From positions 62,001 to 126,000 of the forward strand of contig NZ_FNRJ01000006.1 in NCBI RefSeq assembly GCF_900107855.1: DNA of 64,000 nt, read 5' to 3'. Under the pieces are notes generated by a model. The model saw only the letters and a program-made list of their open reading frames with translations. It did no database searches and was not told where the DNA came from. Made by a program: the position numbers and the translations under genes. Below, in pieces: positions 9,200 through 17,242 of the stretch. Source of the DNA: Marinobacterium iners DSM 11526. Lineage in GTDB: Bacteria; Pseudomonadota; Gammaproteobacteria; Pseudomonadales; Balneatricaceae. The number at the start of each line of letters is the position of its first letter. The stretch's first letter is position 1.

Positions 9200-10195
9200 A
9201 TGTCTGCTTTTGGTTCCGTTTTCATGCCTGAAATGGCAATTTCCTGGTTCGACGGCTCACAGTGGAGCAACGCCGAGGTGGTATCGAGCGACAGTATTCA
9301 GCTGCACCCCGGGGCACACGTGCTGCACTACTCCAGCAGTTGCTTCGAGGGCTTGAAGGCATTTCGCCATGAGGATGGCTCGGTCAAGATTTTCCGCATG
9401 GACCGCAATATCGCCCGCCTGCAGCAAAGTTCTGACATTCTGGCATTGCCGGAATTTGCACCGGAACAGCTGGAGCAGATGATTGTTGATATCGTCACCC
9501 GTTTCGCCGACCAGGTACCTGAGGCGCCTGGCTCCATGTACATTCGCCCAACTCATATCGGTACCGAGCCCGCCATCGGCAAGGCTGCTGTACCGTCACT
9601 GACTTCATGCCTTTACGTGCTGCTGTCTCCAGTAGGTGATTACTTCACCGGCGGTGACAAGGCGCTGCGCCTGTTGTTGGACGACGAGGGCATGCGCTGT
9701 TCACCGCACATGGGTGTGGTCAAGAGCGGTGGCAACTATGCCAGCGCACTGCAGCCGATCATGAAGGCGCGAGCGGAGTATCAGGCCGATCAGGTACTGT
9801 TCTGCCCGGGCGGTGATGTTCAGGAGACCGGTGCGGCCAACTTCCTGTTGATCGATGGCGATGAGATCATCACCAAAGCGCTGGATTCGACTTTCCTGCA
9901 TGGCGTCACCCGCGATTCCATCCTGACACTGGCTCGAGACATGGGCATGACCGTGTCCGAGCGTCAGCTCACCGTTGAAGAGCTGCTTGAGCGCAGTGCA
10001 CGCCCAGGATGCGAGGCCGCGCTGTCCGGTACCGCTGCGGTTCTGACCGCGGTAGGCACGTTCATTTACAAAGGCAAGGAGTATGAAGTCGGTAACGGCG
10101 GCATTGGCGAAACTACCCTGCTCCTGCGCCGGGCTCTGAATGATATTCAGTGGGGCAGAGCCGAGGACAAGCACAGCTGGCTGACCAGCCTCTGA
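9200..10195 (+). CDS. ilvE: Branched-chain amino acid aminotransferase
   Basis: Class IV PLP-dependent aminotransferase, 331 aa. It reversibly transfers an amino group between glutamate and the 2-oxo acids of valine, leucine and isoleucine, the last step of their synthesis. The Schiff-base lysine is K175 in GVVKSGGNYASAL. SSSCFEGLKAFR (46-57) and the C-terminal SGTAAVLTAVG loop that binds PLP phosphate are also present. GAAGGTGATATG provides the ribosome site. It lies between LPS-core genes and glnE, as in pseudomonads, and is followed by a strong terminator. ilvD of the same pathway is 13 kb away. Confidence 0.95.
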   Translation: MSAFGSVFMPEMAISWFDGSQWSNAEVVSSDSIQLHPGAHVLHYSSSCFEGLKAFRHEDGSVKIFRMDRNIARLQQSSDILALPEFAPEQLEQMIVDIVTRFADQVPEAPGSMYIRPTHIGTEPAIGKAAVPSLTSCLYVLLSPVGDYFTGGDKALRLLLDDEGMRCSPHMGVVKSGGNYASALQPIMKARAEYQADQVLFCPGGDVQETGAANFLLIDGDEIITKALDSTFLHGVTRDSILTLARDMGMTVSERQLTVEELLERSARPGCEAALSGTAAVLTAVGTFIYKGKEYEVGNGGIGETTLLLRRALNDIQWGRAEDKHSWLTSL

Positions 10196-10223
10196 TCGAA
10201 CAGCACGACTCTTGATTCTGAAC

Positions 10224-10255
10224 AGCCGGCCCGGCTTACACCGGGTCGGCTTTTT
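10224..10255 (+). terminator. Rho-independent terminator after ilvE
   Basis: An 11-bp stem (AGCCGGCCCGG against CCGGGTCGGCT, one G-U pair) with loop CTTACA, followed directly by TTTT. It ends ilvE transcription just before the convergent glnE stop codon. Confidence 0.9.
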
Positions 10256-10264
10256 AATGCCAAA

Positions 10265-13177
10265 TTACGGCGCCAGCAGCCTCTGCCAGAGTTCGGCCAC
10301 ACCTTCACGATAGGCGGCCATTTCCTGATCGCCCAGCACACCGGAGAGGTTTTGCATCGTCTGACGGTGGCCGGCGGCACGATAGGCCTTGTAGGCTTCC
10401 CGCAGCAATTCCACCTCATCGGATGCCAGCAACCCTTCGGCTTCAACACTGGCCAGAATGCGGATGTTGTCAGTCCAACGCATCAGAGCAGGCATCTCGG
10501 CTGCGTGGCGCAGCACCAGATATTGCACCATGAACTCGATATCGACGATACCGCCACGGTCCTGTTTCAGATGGAATACACGACTTTCTTCATCGGCCGC
10601 AGGTTTGCTGCCCAGATGCCCGCGCATCTTCTCGCGCATCGTGGTCACATCAGATTTGAGTTTTGCTTCTTCCCGAGGCTGTCCCAATATTTCACGGCGC
10701 ACGGACTGGAACCGCTCCGCCAGGGCCGGGCTGCCGGCCACCACACGCGCCCGAACCAACGCCTGATGTTCCCAGGTCCAGGCTTCCTTCTGCTGATACT
10801 CCCGGAAGGCGTTCAGTGAGCTGACCAGCAGGCCGGAGTTGCCGGACGGGCGCAAGCGCATGTCCACTTCATACAGAATCCCGGATGGGGTGAACGTGTT
10901 GAGGATATGGATGATCCTCTGCCCCAACCGGTTGAAGAAGACGCTGTTGGCGATGGGCTTGCCACCATCGGTTTCCAGGTTACCAGCCGCATCGTGCAGG
11001 AACACCAGGTCAAGATCAGAACCATAGGACAGCTCTATGCCACCCACCTTGCCATAACCGATGATGATAAAGTCGGGATCACAGGGCACGCCGGGGCTTT
11101 TCTGTGGCACGCCGTGTTTCTCGGTGAGGTTGCGCCAGGCGATGTCCAGCACCGCTTCAAGCACGGCTTCCGCCAGCCAGGTCAGATAATCACTGACCCG
11201 CATCAACGGCAATACTCCGGTAATATCGGACGCCGCCACCCGCAACATGTGGGCATGCTTGAAGTAGCGCAGGGTCTCCATCAACTGCTCGATGTCATCT
11301 TCCGGTATACGCAGCAACTGCTGGCGCAGCTCGGTACGCAGCGCCGTCAGGTTCGGCGGCGTGTAAAGAGTGCGTGGATCGATCAATTCATCCAGCAGAA
11401 CCGGCTGTTTCGACAGCTGCTCGGCAAACCAGGCACTAGCGGAACAAAGTTGAACCAGCTGCTTCAATGCCGCCGGATTTTCGTTCAACAACACCAGATA
11501 GGCGGACCGGCGCAATACCGCCTGAATCAACACCAGCACCCGTTCCAGCGTAATCTCCGGGTTACTGCACTGGCCAACATTCTCCAGCAGTGCCGGCAAT
11601 ACCGCTTCCAGTCGTTCCAGTGCCACTTTCTGCAGCATCTGTACCGTGCGCAACCCCTTGAGATCCTGCAGCGCCTTCAGTGCCTGCTTAGGGGATTGAT
11701 ACCCCTGCTCAGCCAGAAATTCCAGCGCACTGGCATCCTCCATCAACCCCTGCCAGAGTGCCAGCCAGTCACCGCGCAGGTCATCCGGTTGCTCTTCTCC
11801 CTCGTCCACCGGAGCGATCACATCGGCAAAGTGACGCGACACATCCGCCCGACATTTCTGCAACGCCTGGTCCAGCGCATCCCAATCGGCAAAACCCTGG
11901 GCAAAGGCCAGACGCTCCCGGCCCATTTCATCTTCCGGCAACTCCTGCGTCTGCTTGTCGGCGATCGCCTGAATACCATGTTCTACATTGCGCAGGAAGG
12001 TATAGGCATCGGTCAGCTCGGTCACGGCCGCTTCAGGCATACCCACCTTCTCCGGCAGCTGCGGCAGAATATTGAGCAGTTCACGCTGCTGCAGCTCATG
12101 ATCGCGACCGCCGCGTATCAACTGGAACGCCTGCGCAATAAACTCCACTTCGCGGATGCCACCGGCTCCCAGTTTTACGTTATGACTCAACCCCTTGCGG
12201 CGCACTTCACGGTTGATCATGCCCTTCATGTCGCGCAGTGACTCAAAGGCGCTGAAGTCGATATACTTGCGATACACAAAGGGACGCAACAGCTGGATCA
12301 GCTCTTCTCCGGCCTCCTGATCACCGGCTACAACGCGCGCCTTGATCATGGCATAACGCTCCCAATCGCGACCCTGATCCTGGTAATAGCTTTCCATGGC
12401 ACCAAAGCTGCACGCCAGCGAGCCAGCCGAGCCAAAGGGCCGCAGGCGCATGTCGACACGAAACACAAAGCCATCGATGGTCAGGTTATCCAGCGCCTGG
12501 ATCAGCTTCTGCCCCAGCCTGATGAAGAAATCCTGATTTTCCAGATTCTTGCGCTCGCCGTCAGTTTCGCCATTGGCCGGAAAGGTAAAAATCAAATCAA
12601 TATCGGATGACAGGTTCAGCTCATGCGCACCCAGTTTGCCCATCCCGAGCACCACCATCCGTTGTGGATGACGCTGACCTTTGGCGTCCGGGCGCGAGTG
12701 CGGCACGCCCCAGCGCTGGCAGGCCTGCTGGTACAACCACTCCAATGTGCGATCAATGCAGGCATCCGCCAGCCATGACAGCTCGCGGGTAGTACCGCGC
12801 ATGTCGCTGAGCCGGTTGAGATCACGCCAGATCAGGCGGATCATTTCCCGCTGACGGAACAGACGCAACTGGCGGTGCAGTTCCTTCTCATCTTCAATCG
12901 GTGTCAGCAACGCCTGCAGTCGTTCGGCATACTCAGTTTCGCCGTAGGCCTGTTGCAGGTCTCCGCTTTGAATCAGCTGAGCCAGCCAGTCAGGGTGACG
13001 CTGCAGCTGCTCGGCAACAAAATCACTGCCAATCAGTGTTCGCTGCAACTCAACCGTCAGCCAATCCGGCTGATCCTGCAACTCACCGAGGGCGGCTTCG
13101 ATGCGGGCAAGGTTATCCTGCAGCAAAGGCCGCAATTGTTCCGGCACGTTCTGCAATTTCTGTTCATCAATCGACAT
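10265..13177 (-). CDS. glnE: Bifunctional glutamine synthetase adenylyltransferase/adenylyl-removing enzyme
   Basis: 970-aa enzyme that adenylylates glutamine synthetase (inactivating) or deadenylylates it by phosphorolysis, under control of PII protein and glutamine. Two nucleotidyltransferase domains are intact. The first, adenylyl-removing, has GMGKLGAHELNLSSDIDLIF (178-197). The second, adenylylating, has GYGKVGGIELSYGSDLDLVF near residue 700. Each is followed by a helical GlnE/PII-binding domain. The start is directly adjacent to the CYTH gene stop (13177/13178), so the two form an operon, as with ygiF-glnE in E. coli. Its likely PII partners are encoded at 60.4 and 62.2 kb. Confidence 0.97.
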   Translation of the reverse strand: MSIDEQKLQNVPEQLRPLLQDNLARIEAALGELQDQPDWLTVELQRTLIGSDFVAEQLQRHPDWLAQLIQSGDLQQAYGETEYAERLQALLTPIEDEKELHRQLRLFRQREMIRLIWRDLNRLSDMRGTTRELSWLADACIDRTLEWLYQQACQRWGVPHSRPDAKGQRHPQRMVVLGMGKLGAHELNLSSDIDLIFTFPANGETDGERKNLENQDFFIRLGQKLIQALDNLTIDGFVFRVDMRLRPFGSAGSLACSFGAMESYYQDQGRDWERYAMIKARVVAGDQEAGEELIQLLRPFVYRKYIDFSAFESLRDMKGMINREVRRKGLSHNVKLGAGGIREVEFIAQAFQLIRGGRDHELQQRELLNILPQLPEKVGMPEAAVTELTDAYTFLRNVEHGIQAIADKQTQELPEDEMGRERLAFAQGFADWDALDQALQKCRADVSRHFADVIAPVDEGEEQPDDLRGDWLALWQGLMEDASALEFLAEQGYQSPKQALKALQDLKGLRTVQMLQKVALERLEAVLPALLENVGQCSNPEITLERVLVLIQAVLRRSAYLVLLNENPAALKQLVQLCSASAWFAEQLSKQPVLLDELIDPRTLYTPPNLTALRTELRQQLLRIPEDDIEQLMETLRYFKHAHMLRVAASDITGVLPLMRVSDYLTWLAEAVLEAVLDIAWRNLTEKHGVPQKSPGVPCDPDFIIIGYGKVGGIELSYGSDLDLVFLHDAAGNLETDGGKPIANSVFFNRLGQRIIHILNTFTPSGILYEVDMRLRPSGNSGLLVSSLNAFREYQQKEAWTWEHQALVRARVVAGSPALAERFQSVRREILGQPREEAKLKSDVTTMREKMRGHLGSKPAADEESRVFHLKQDRGGIVDIEFMVQYLVLRHAAEMPALMRWTDNIRILASVEAEGLLASDEVELLREAYKAYRAAGHRQTMQNLSGVLGDQEMAAYREGVAELWQRLLAP

Positions 13178-13831
13178 TCATGCGTCTCCCCTGCAATCCA
13201 TTGAGTGCTGGCTACACTGACTGAACAGTCGATAGCCGCGCTGTGCCTTACTGATATCGCCAGGCTGCAGTTCTGCCTGCTCGGCCAACCGATGTGCCAG
13301 CGCAAACAGAGCATCGGCAGGGCCTGATTTGAGCTCCAACTCCAACTCACTGATCGGATCGGTCAGGTGACGACCATCCCCGCAGTCGCACACCACTTCA
13401 CCCAGATCCAGTGCCACTTCAATCTCGGCCCCCTCAAAAGTCAGCCACCAGAGACGTCGCGTGAAGTCAGTGGTAAACACCGGTATCAGCGCCAATTGAT
13501 CCGGCGCAATCAGCTCGGCGGGCCAGATGTCGGCTTCAAGCAGGGAGAGATCGAGATGTTCGCTGGTCAAATCCCACTCCCATTCACCCCGCTGGTGCAG
13601 GCCATCGATGCTCTGCCCCCGTGTTTTCAGCGTCTGAATAAACCGCTCTCCCTGACGCCGAACCCGCAGTGCCACCTTTGCCCGGGCCAGGTCAAGGGCC
13701 GCTGTATCATAGTAAGTGTTATGCAGCAGGCGGGCCGCTTGCCCGGTTGCATGGCACAGCAGTGAATGCCGGCTCAACCGTTCCATTGCTGCCGGCTCGA
13801 TCAGCAGCTTGAGTTCTGTTTCTGTTGCCAT
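13178..13831 (-). CDS. CYTH-domain inorganic triphosphatase (YgiF-like, no CHAD domain)
   Basis: 217-aa protein made only of the CYTH tunnel fold. It opens with the diagnostic ExExK motif (ETELKL, residues 3-8) and has alternating Lys/Arg/Glu strands such as VALRVRRQGERFIQTLKTRG that bind triphosphate and Mg. E. coli YgiF hydrolyses tripolyphosphate and carries an additional C-terminal CHAD domain; this protein stops after CYTH. As in E. coli it lies directly upstream of glnE. Its upstream region contains a Pho-box-like repeat array on the same strand, which suggests phosphate control. Substrate (PPPi versus thiamine triphosphate) is not certain. Confidence 0.85.
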   Translation of the reverse strand: MATETELKLLIEPAAMERLSRHSLLCHATGQAARLLHNTYYDTAALDLARAKVALRVRRQGERFIQTLKTRGQSIDGLHQRGEWEWDLTSEHLDLSLLEADIWPAELIAPDQLALIPVFTTDFTRRLWWLTFEGAEIEVALDLGEVVCDCGDGRHLTDPISELELELKSGPADALFALAHRLAEQAELQPGDISKAQRGYRLFSQCSQHSMDCRGDA

Positions 13832-13920
13832 CGTTCAGACACCTTGTTGATCTTTCACCAGTGTACCGAATCCAGTGTCCTGATCATCATCAGATTCGCG
13901 CAAAATTTGTGACGCTTTTT

Positions 13921-13949
13921 ATGACACTATCACTACAGATCTGTGACAG
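13921..13949 (-). promoter_or_regulatory. Pho-box-like 11-bp repeat array between the CYTH and DUF47-pit genes
   Basis: Read on the minus strand, three units lie 11 bp apart: CTGTCAC, CTGTAGT and GTGTCAT, compared with the PhoB half-site CTGTCAT. A TAAAAA element lies 10 bp beyond the second unit in the direction of the CYTH-glnE operon. The same bases cover the -35 zone of a TATACT promoter facing the DUF47-pit operon. PhoB could thus activate one side and block the other. Binding is inferred from sequence only. Confidence 0.5.
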
Positions 13950-13956
13950 CAGCACG

Positions 13957-13962
13957 TATACT
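13957..13962 (+). promoter_or_regulatory. Candidate -10 element of the DUF47-pit operon
   Basis: TATACT, 5 of 6 matches to sigma-70 consensus, 38 bp before the DUF47 start codon. The expected -35 position (about 13934-13939) falls inside the Pho-box-like array. Confidence 0.45.
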
Positions 13963-13999
13963 TGCGCCCAGTTTTTTCCACCTGCAACAGGAACGCAAC

Positions 14000-14677
14000 A
14001 TGGTTAATAGCCCAATTATGCAGATGTTCGCCCGTTCCCCGTTCAAGCCGATGCAGGAGCACATCATCAAGGCGCAGGCAAGCGCCGCAGAACTGATCCC
14101 CTTCTTCGATGCGGTGATCGCGAACGACTGGAACACGGCATCCGAATGTCAGCACCGTATCGCTGTCATTGAAGGTGAAGCGGATGACATGAAACGAGAT
14201 ATCCGCCAGCGTCTCCCTGCCAGCATTTTTCTGCCTGTCCCCCGCACCGATTTGCTCGATCTTCTGCGCATGCAGGACAAGATCGCCAACCGAGCCAAGG
14301 ATATTGCCGGTTTGATGCTGGGTCGCCAGATGCAGGTCCCGGAACCGATCCAGGACGAGCTGCGCGAGCTGCTCCGCACCGCTTTGCAAACGATTGAACA
14401 GGCCGTACTGGCACTGAGTGAGCTGGACGAGCTGTTGGCAGCGGGTTTCCGCGGCCATGAAGTGGATATCGTTGAACGCCTGATTACCGAGTTGGACCGA
14501 CTGGAGCACAAGACCGACGAGCATGAGCGCGAATTGCGTGCATCACTGTTCCGTGTTGAACGCGACCTCTGGCCGATCGATGTCATGTTTCTCTATCAGA
14601 TCATCCAGTGGGTTGGCGATCTTGCCAACCGTGCCCAGCAGGTTGGCAGCCGACTGCAGCTGCTGCTGGCCCGTTAA
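14000..14677 (+). CDS. DUF47/TIGR00153 family Pit accessory protein
   Basis: 225-aa all-helical, PhoU-like protein of the DUF47/TIGR00153 family, also called Pit accessory protein. It starts MVNSPIMQMFARSPFKPMQEH, matching the usual family N terminus. A longer frame from 13943 is rejected because AGGA lies just before the ATG at 14000 and homology begins there. The gene ends 27 bp before the pit gene, and the pair is a standard operon. The protein is thought to modulate the phosphate permease. Mechanism is not established. Confidence 0.9.
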   Translation: MVNSPIMQMFARSPFKPMQEHIIKAQASAAELIPFFDAVIANDWNTASECQHRIAVIEGEADDMKRDIRQRLPASIFLPVPRTDLLDLLRMQDKIANRAKDIAGLMLGRQMQVPEPIQDELRELLRTALQTIEQAVLALSELDELLAAGFRGHEVDIVERLITELDRLEHKTDEHERELRASLFRVERDLWPIDVMFLYQIIQWVGDLANRAQQVGSRLQLLLAR

Positions 14678-14704
14678 CTACACAGACGACCAAGGCTTAA
14701 ACCT

Positions 14705-15958
14705 ATGGAAATCATTGCTCAGTACGGCACCATCATGGTGGTTATGGCCTGTATCTTCGGCTTCTTCATGGCCTGGGGTGTAGGTGCCAACGATGTAGCC
14801 AACGCGATGGGGACTTCTGTCGGGTCCCGCGCCCTGACCCTGAAACAGGCCATTCTGATCGCCATCCTGTTCGAATTCGCCGGTGCCTATCTTGCCGGCG
14901 GGGCCGTAACCGACACAATCCGTAAAGGTATTATCGAGCCCTCCATGCTCAGTGCCAACCCGGAACTGCTGGTCTTCGGCATGATGGCCTCGCTGCTGGC
15001 AGCGGGCATCTGGCTGTTGATTGCGACCCACTTTGGCTGGCCGGTTTCCACCACTCACTCCATTGTCGGCTTTGCAGCCGTTGGTATCTCCATGGAGGCC
15101 GTACACTGGAATAAGGTCGGCAATATTGTGGCCAGCTGGGTAGTATCGCCCGTCACGGCCGGCGTCATCGCTTTCTTCCTGTTCCGCAGTGTACAAAAGC
15201 TGATTCTTGATACCGAGAATCCCTTCGCCAATGCCAAACGCTATGTACCCATGTATATTTTCCTGGTGGGCTTCATCATCGCCATGGTGACCTTCACCAA
15301 GGGCCTCAAGCATGTAGGCCTGCACCTGAGCTGGGGCGAAAGCGCTGCGGTTTCGGTGTTGATCGGCTTGGTCACCATGGGTATCGGCATATTTATGCAG
15401 CGCGGCATCAAGCTTGACCCCGAAGCCAATCGCGACTTCCACTTCACCAGCGTGGAAAAGGTATTTGGCGTCCTGATGATGTTCACCGCCTGCGCCATGG
15501 CCTTTGCTCACGGCTCCAACGATGTGGCCAACGCCGTCGGCCCGCTGGCCGCCATTGTCGGCATTGTCAATGCAGGTGGTGAGGTGGCGCAAAAAGCGGC
15601 CATGCCCGCCTGGATTCTGTTGCTCGGTGGTGCTGGCATTGTTGCTGGCCTGGTGATGTATGGTCATAAGGTGATCGCCACCGTCGGCCAGAACATTACC
15701 GAGCTGACCCCGAGCCGCGGTTTTGCGGCCACGCTGGCGGCCGCCAGCACCGTGGTGGTCGCTTCAGGTACAGGGTTGCCGATCTCCACCACTCATACGC
15801 TGGTGGGTGCGGTGCTGGGTGTGGGCCTTGCCCGTGGCATGGCTGCGCTCAACCTGCGCGTTGTAGGCACCATTTTTGTATCCTGGATCGTGACACTGCC
15901 GGCCGGTGCCATCCTGTCGATCATGTTCTTCTTCATGCTCAAGGGCATGTTCTCCTGA
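14705..15958 (+). CDS. pit: Low-affinity inorganic phosphate transporter, Pit family
   Basis: 417-aa inner-membrane phosphate:cation symporter with about ten membrane spans arranged as two inverted halves. Each half carries the family signature: GANDVANA at residues 27-34 and GSNDVANAVGP near 270. STTHSIVG and STTHTLVG follow as paired motifs. It takes up phosphate, generally as metal-phosphate, when phosphate is plentiful. It is co-transcribed with the DUF47 gene. The upstream Pho-box-like array suggests PhoB may shut it off in starvation, as reported for rhizobial orfA-pit. Confidence 0.94.
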   Translation: MEIIAQYGTIMVVMACIFGFFMAWGVGANDVANAMGTSVGSRALTLKQAILIAILFEFAGAYLAGGAVTDTIRKGIIEPSMLSANPELLVFGMMASLLAAGIWLLIATHFGWPVSTTHSIVGFAAVGISMEAVHWNKVGNIVASWVVSPVTAGVIAFFLFRSVQKLILDTENPFANAKRYVPMYIFLVGFIIAMVTFTKGLKHVGLHLSWGESAAVSVLIGLVTMGIGIFMQRGIKLDPEANRDFHFTSVEKVFGVLMMFTACAMAFAHGSNDVANAVGPLAAIVGIVNAGGEVAQKAAMPAWILLLGGAGIVAGLVMYGHKVIATVGQNITELTPSRGFAATLAAASTVVVASGTGLPISTTHTLVGAVLGVGLARGMAALNLRVVGTIFVSWIVTLPAGAILSIMFFFMLKGMFS

Positions 15959-15968
15959 CAGCTCGCCC

Positions 15969-15991
15969 GGGGTGGTCAATTTGACCACCCC
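15969..15991 (+). terminator. Stem-loop after pit
   Basis: Near-perfect inverted repeat, GGGGTGGTC against GACCACCCC with loop AATTT, 10 bp after the pit stop. The downstream tract (TCGCTTC) is only weakly T-rich, so termination may be partial. Confidence 0.6.
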
Positions 15992-16056
15992 TCGCTTCAC
16001 ACTCATGGACCCGCAACCGCAAAGGTAGCAAAATGGGCCAAACAGTGGAGCCCATC

Positions 16057-17220
16057 ATGACCACACACTCGACCCGACACTCGCTCAGTACCCTTGAAAT
16101 GATGCGCCGGCTTATCGCCGCGCCCTCCGTCAGCTCTGCATCTGTACACCATGACCAGAGCAACCTGGTTGTCATCGAACAGCTGCATGAATGGCTTGAA
16201 GCGCTTGGCTTTAACACTGAAGCGATGCCGGTGCCGGGACATCCTGAAAAAGCCAACTTGATCGCCACTCTGGGAAGCGGCCCGGGGGGGCTGGTGCTGT
16301 CAGGGCATACCGATACCGTCCCCTGTGATCCGGAGTTGTGGCGCTCGGACCCTTTTTTCCTGACCGAGCGTGACAACCGGCTGTACGGGCTGGGTACCTG
16401 CGACATGAAAGGTTTTTTTGCCCTCGCCATTGAGGCCGCCAAGCACTTCCTCGATCAACCCCTGAAGCAGCCGTTGATCATTCTGGCCACCGCCGACGAG
16501 GAAAGCTCCATGTCCGGTGCCCGCGCGCTGGCCGAAGCGGGTCGCCCGCTGGCCCGTGCCGCCGTGATCGGCGAACCCACCCGCCTGCAGCCGATCCGAA
16601 TGCACAAGGGAATCATTATGGAGTCAGTGCGCATACAGGGCCGATCAGGCCACTCGTCCGATCCTTCACTGGGTGCCAACGCACTGGAAGCGATGCATGC
16701 AGTGATGAGCGAACTGCTGACCCTGCGCAGCGAGCTGCAACAGAAACACCGCAATGCCCAGTTCCGGGTCGACATACCCACCCTGAACCTGGGCTGCATT
16801 CATGGTGGCGACAGCTCCAACCGGATCTGTGGTCGCTGTGAGCTGGAGTATGATTTGCGGCCACTGCCCGGCATGTCCATTGACGGGTTGCGCAACGCCA
16901 TCAGTGAGCGGTTGCGACCGCTGAATGACCGTTTTGGCGTTAAAATCGAGACCCACTCCCAGTTTCCGGGCATTCCACCCTTCGAGACACCAGCCGACTC
17001 GGAGCTGGTACGGCTGGCCGAACGTTTGACCGGCCACCGCGCCGAAGCGGTAGCTTTTGGCACTGAAGCCCCCTTCCTGCAATCGCTGGGGATGGATACC
17101 ATAGTGATGGGACCAGGCAGTATTGATCAGGCCCACCAGCCGGACGAATACCTGGCACTGGATCAGATCAGCCCCACGGTGGCGCTGTTACGCAACCTGA
17201 TTGCCCACTACTGCCTTTAA
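16057..17220 (+). CDS. argE: Acetylornithine deacetylase
   Basis: M20-family zinc hydrolase, about 387 aa, converting N-acetylornithine to ornithine in arginine synthesis. The metal and catalytic motifs are visible: SGHTDTVPCD, GLGTCDMKGF, ATADEESSMSG (the EE pair) and GEPT, with the C-terminal His in GSIDQAHQPDEYL. An upstream ATG at 16033 is possible. The ATG at 16057 is preferred because GGAG lies 6-7 bp before it and family homology starts there. argA follows immediately, an arrangement also seen near pit in pseudomonads. The family also includes succinyl-diaminopimelate desuccinylase, but the argA neighbour supports ArgE. Confidence 0.93.
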   Translation: MTTHSTRHSLSTLEMMRRLIAAPSVSSASVHHDQSNLVVIEQLHEWLEALGFNTEAMPVPGHPEKANLIATLGSGPGGLVLSGHTDTVPCDPELWRSDPFFLTERDNRLYGLGTCDMKGFFALAIEAAKHFLDQPLKQPLIILATADEESSMSGARALAEAGRPLARAAVIGEPTRLQPIRMHKGIIMESVRIQGRSGHSSDPSLGANALEAMHAVMSELLTLRSELQQKHRNAQFRVDIPTLNLGCIHGGDSSNRICGRCELEYDLRPLPGMSIDGLRNAISERLRPLNDRFGVKIETHSQFPGIPPFETPADSELVRLAERLTGHRAEAVAFGTEAPFLQSLGMDTIVMGPGSIDQAHQPDEYLALDQISPTVALLRNLIAHYCL

Positions 17221-17242
17221 TACAGAACAGCAGGAGCCTGAC

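Noticed and set aside
10907-12241. Plus-strand open frame of 444 codons opposite glnE
   Set aside because: Shadow of glnE; the protein is Gln/His/Arg-rich without family features.
14678-15667. Long minus-strand open frame of 329 codons opposite pit
   Set aside because: It is antisense to a clearly conserved transporter, rich in His/Gly/Asp from reverse codon bias, with no recognisable domain.
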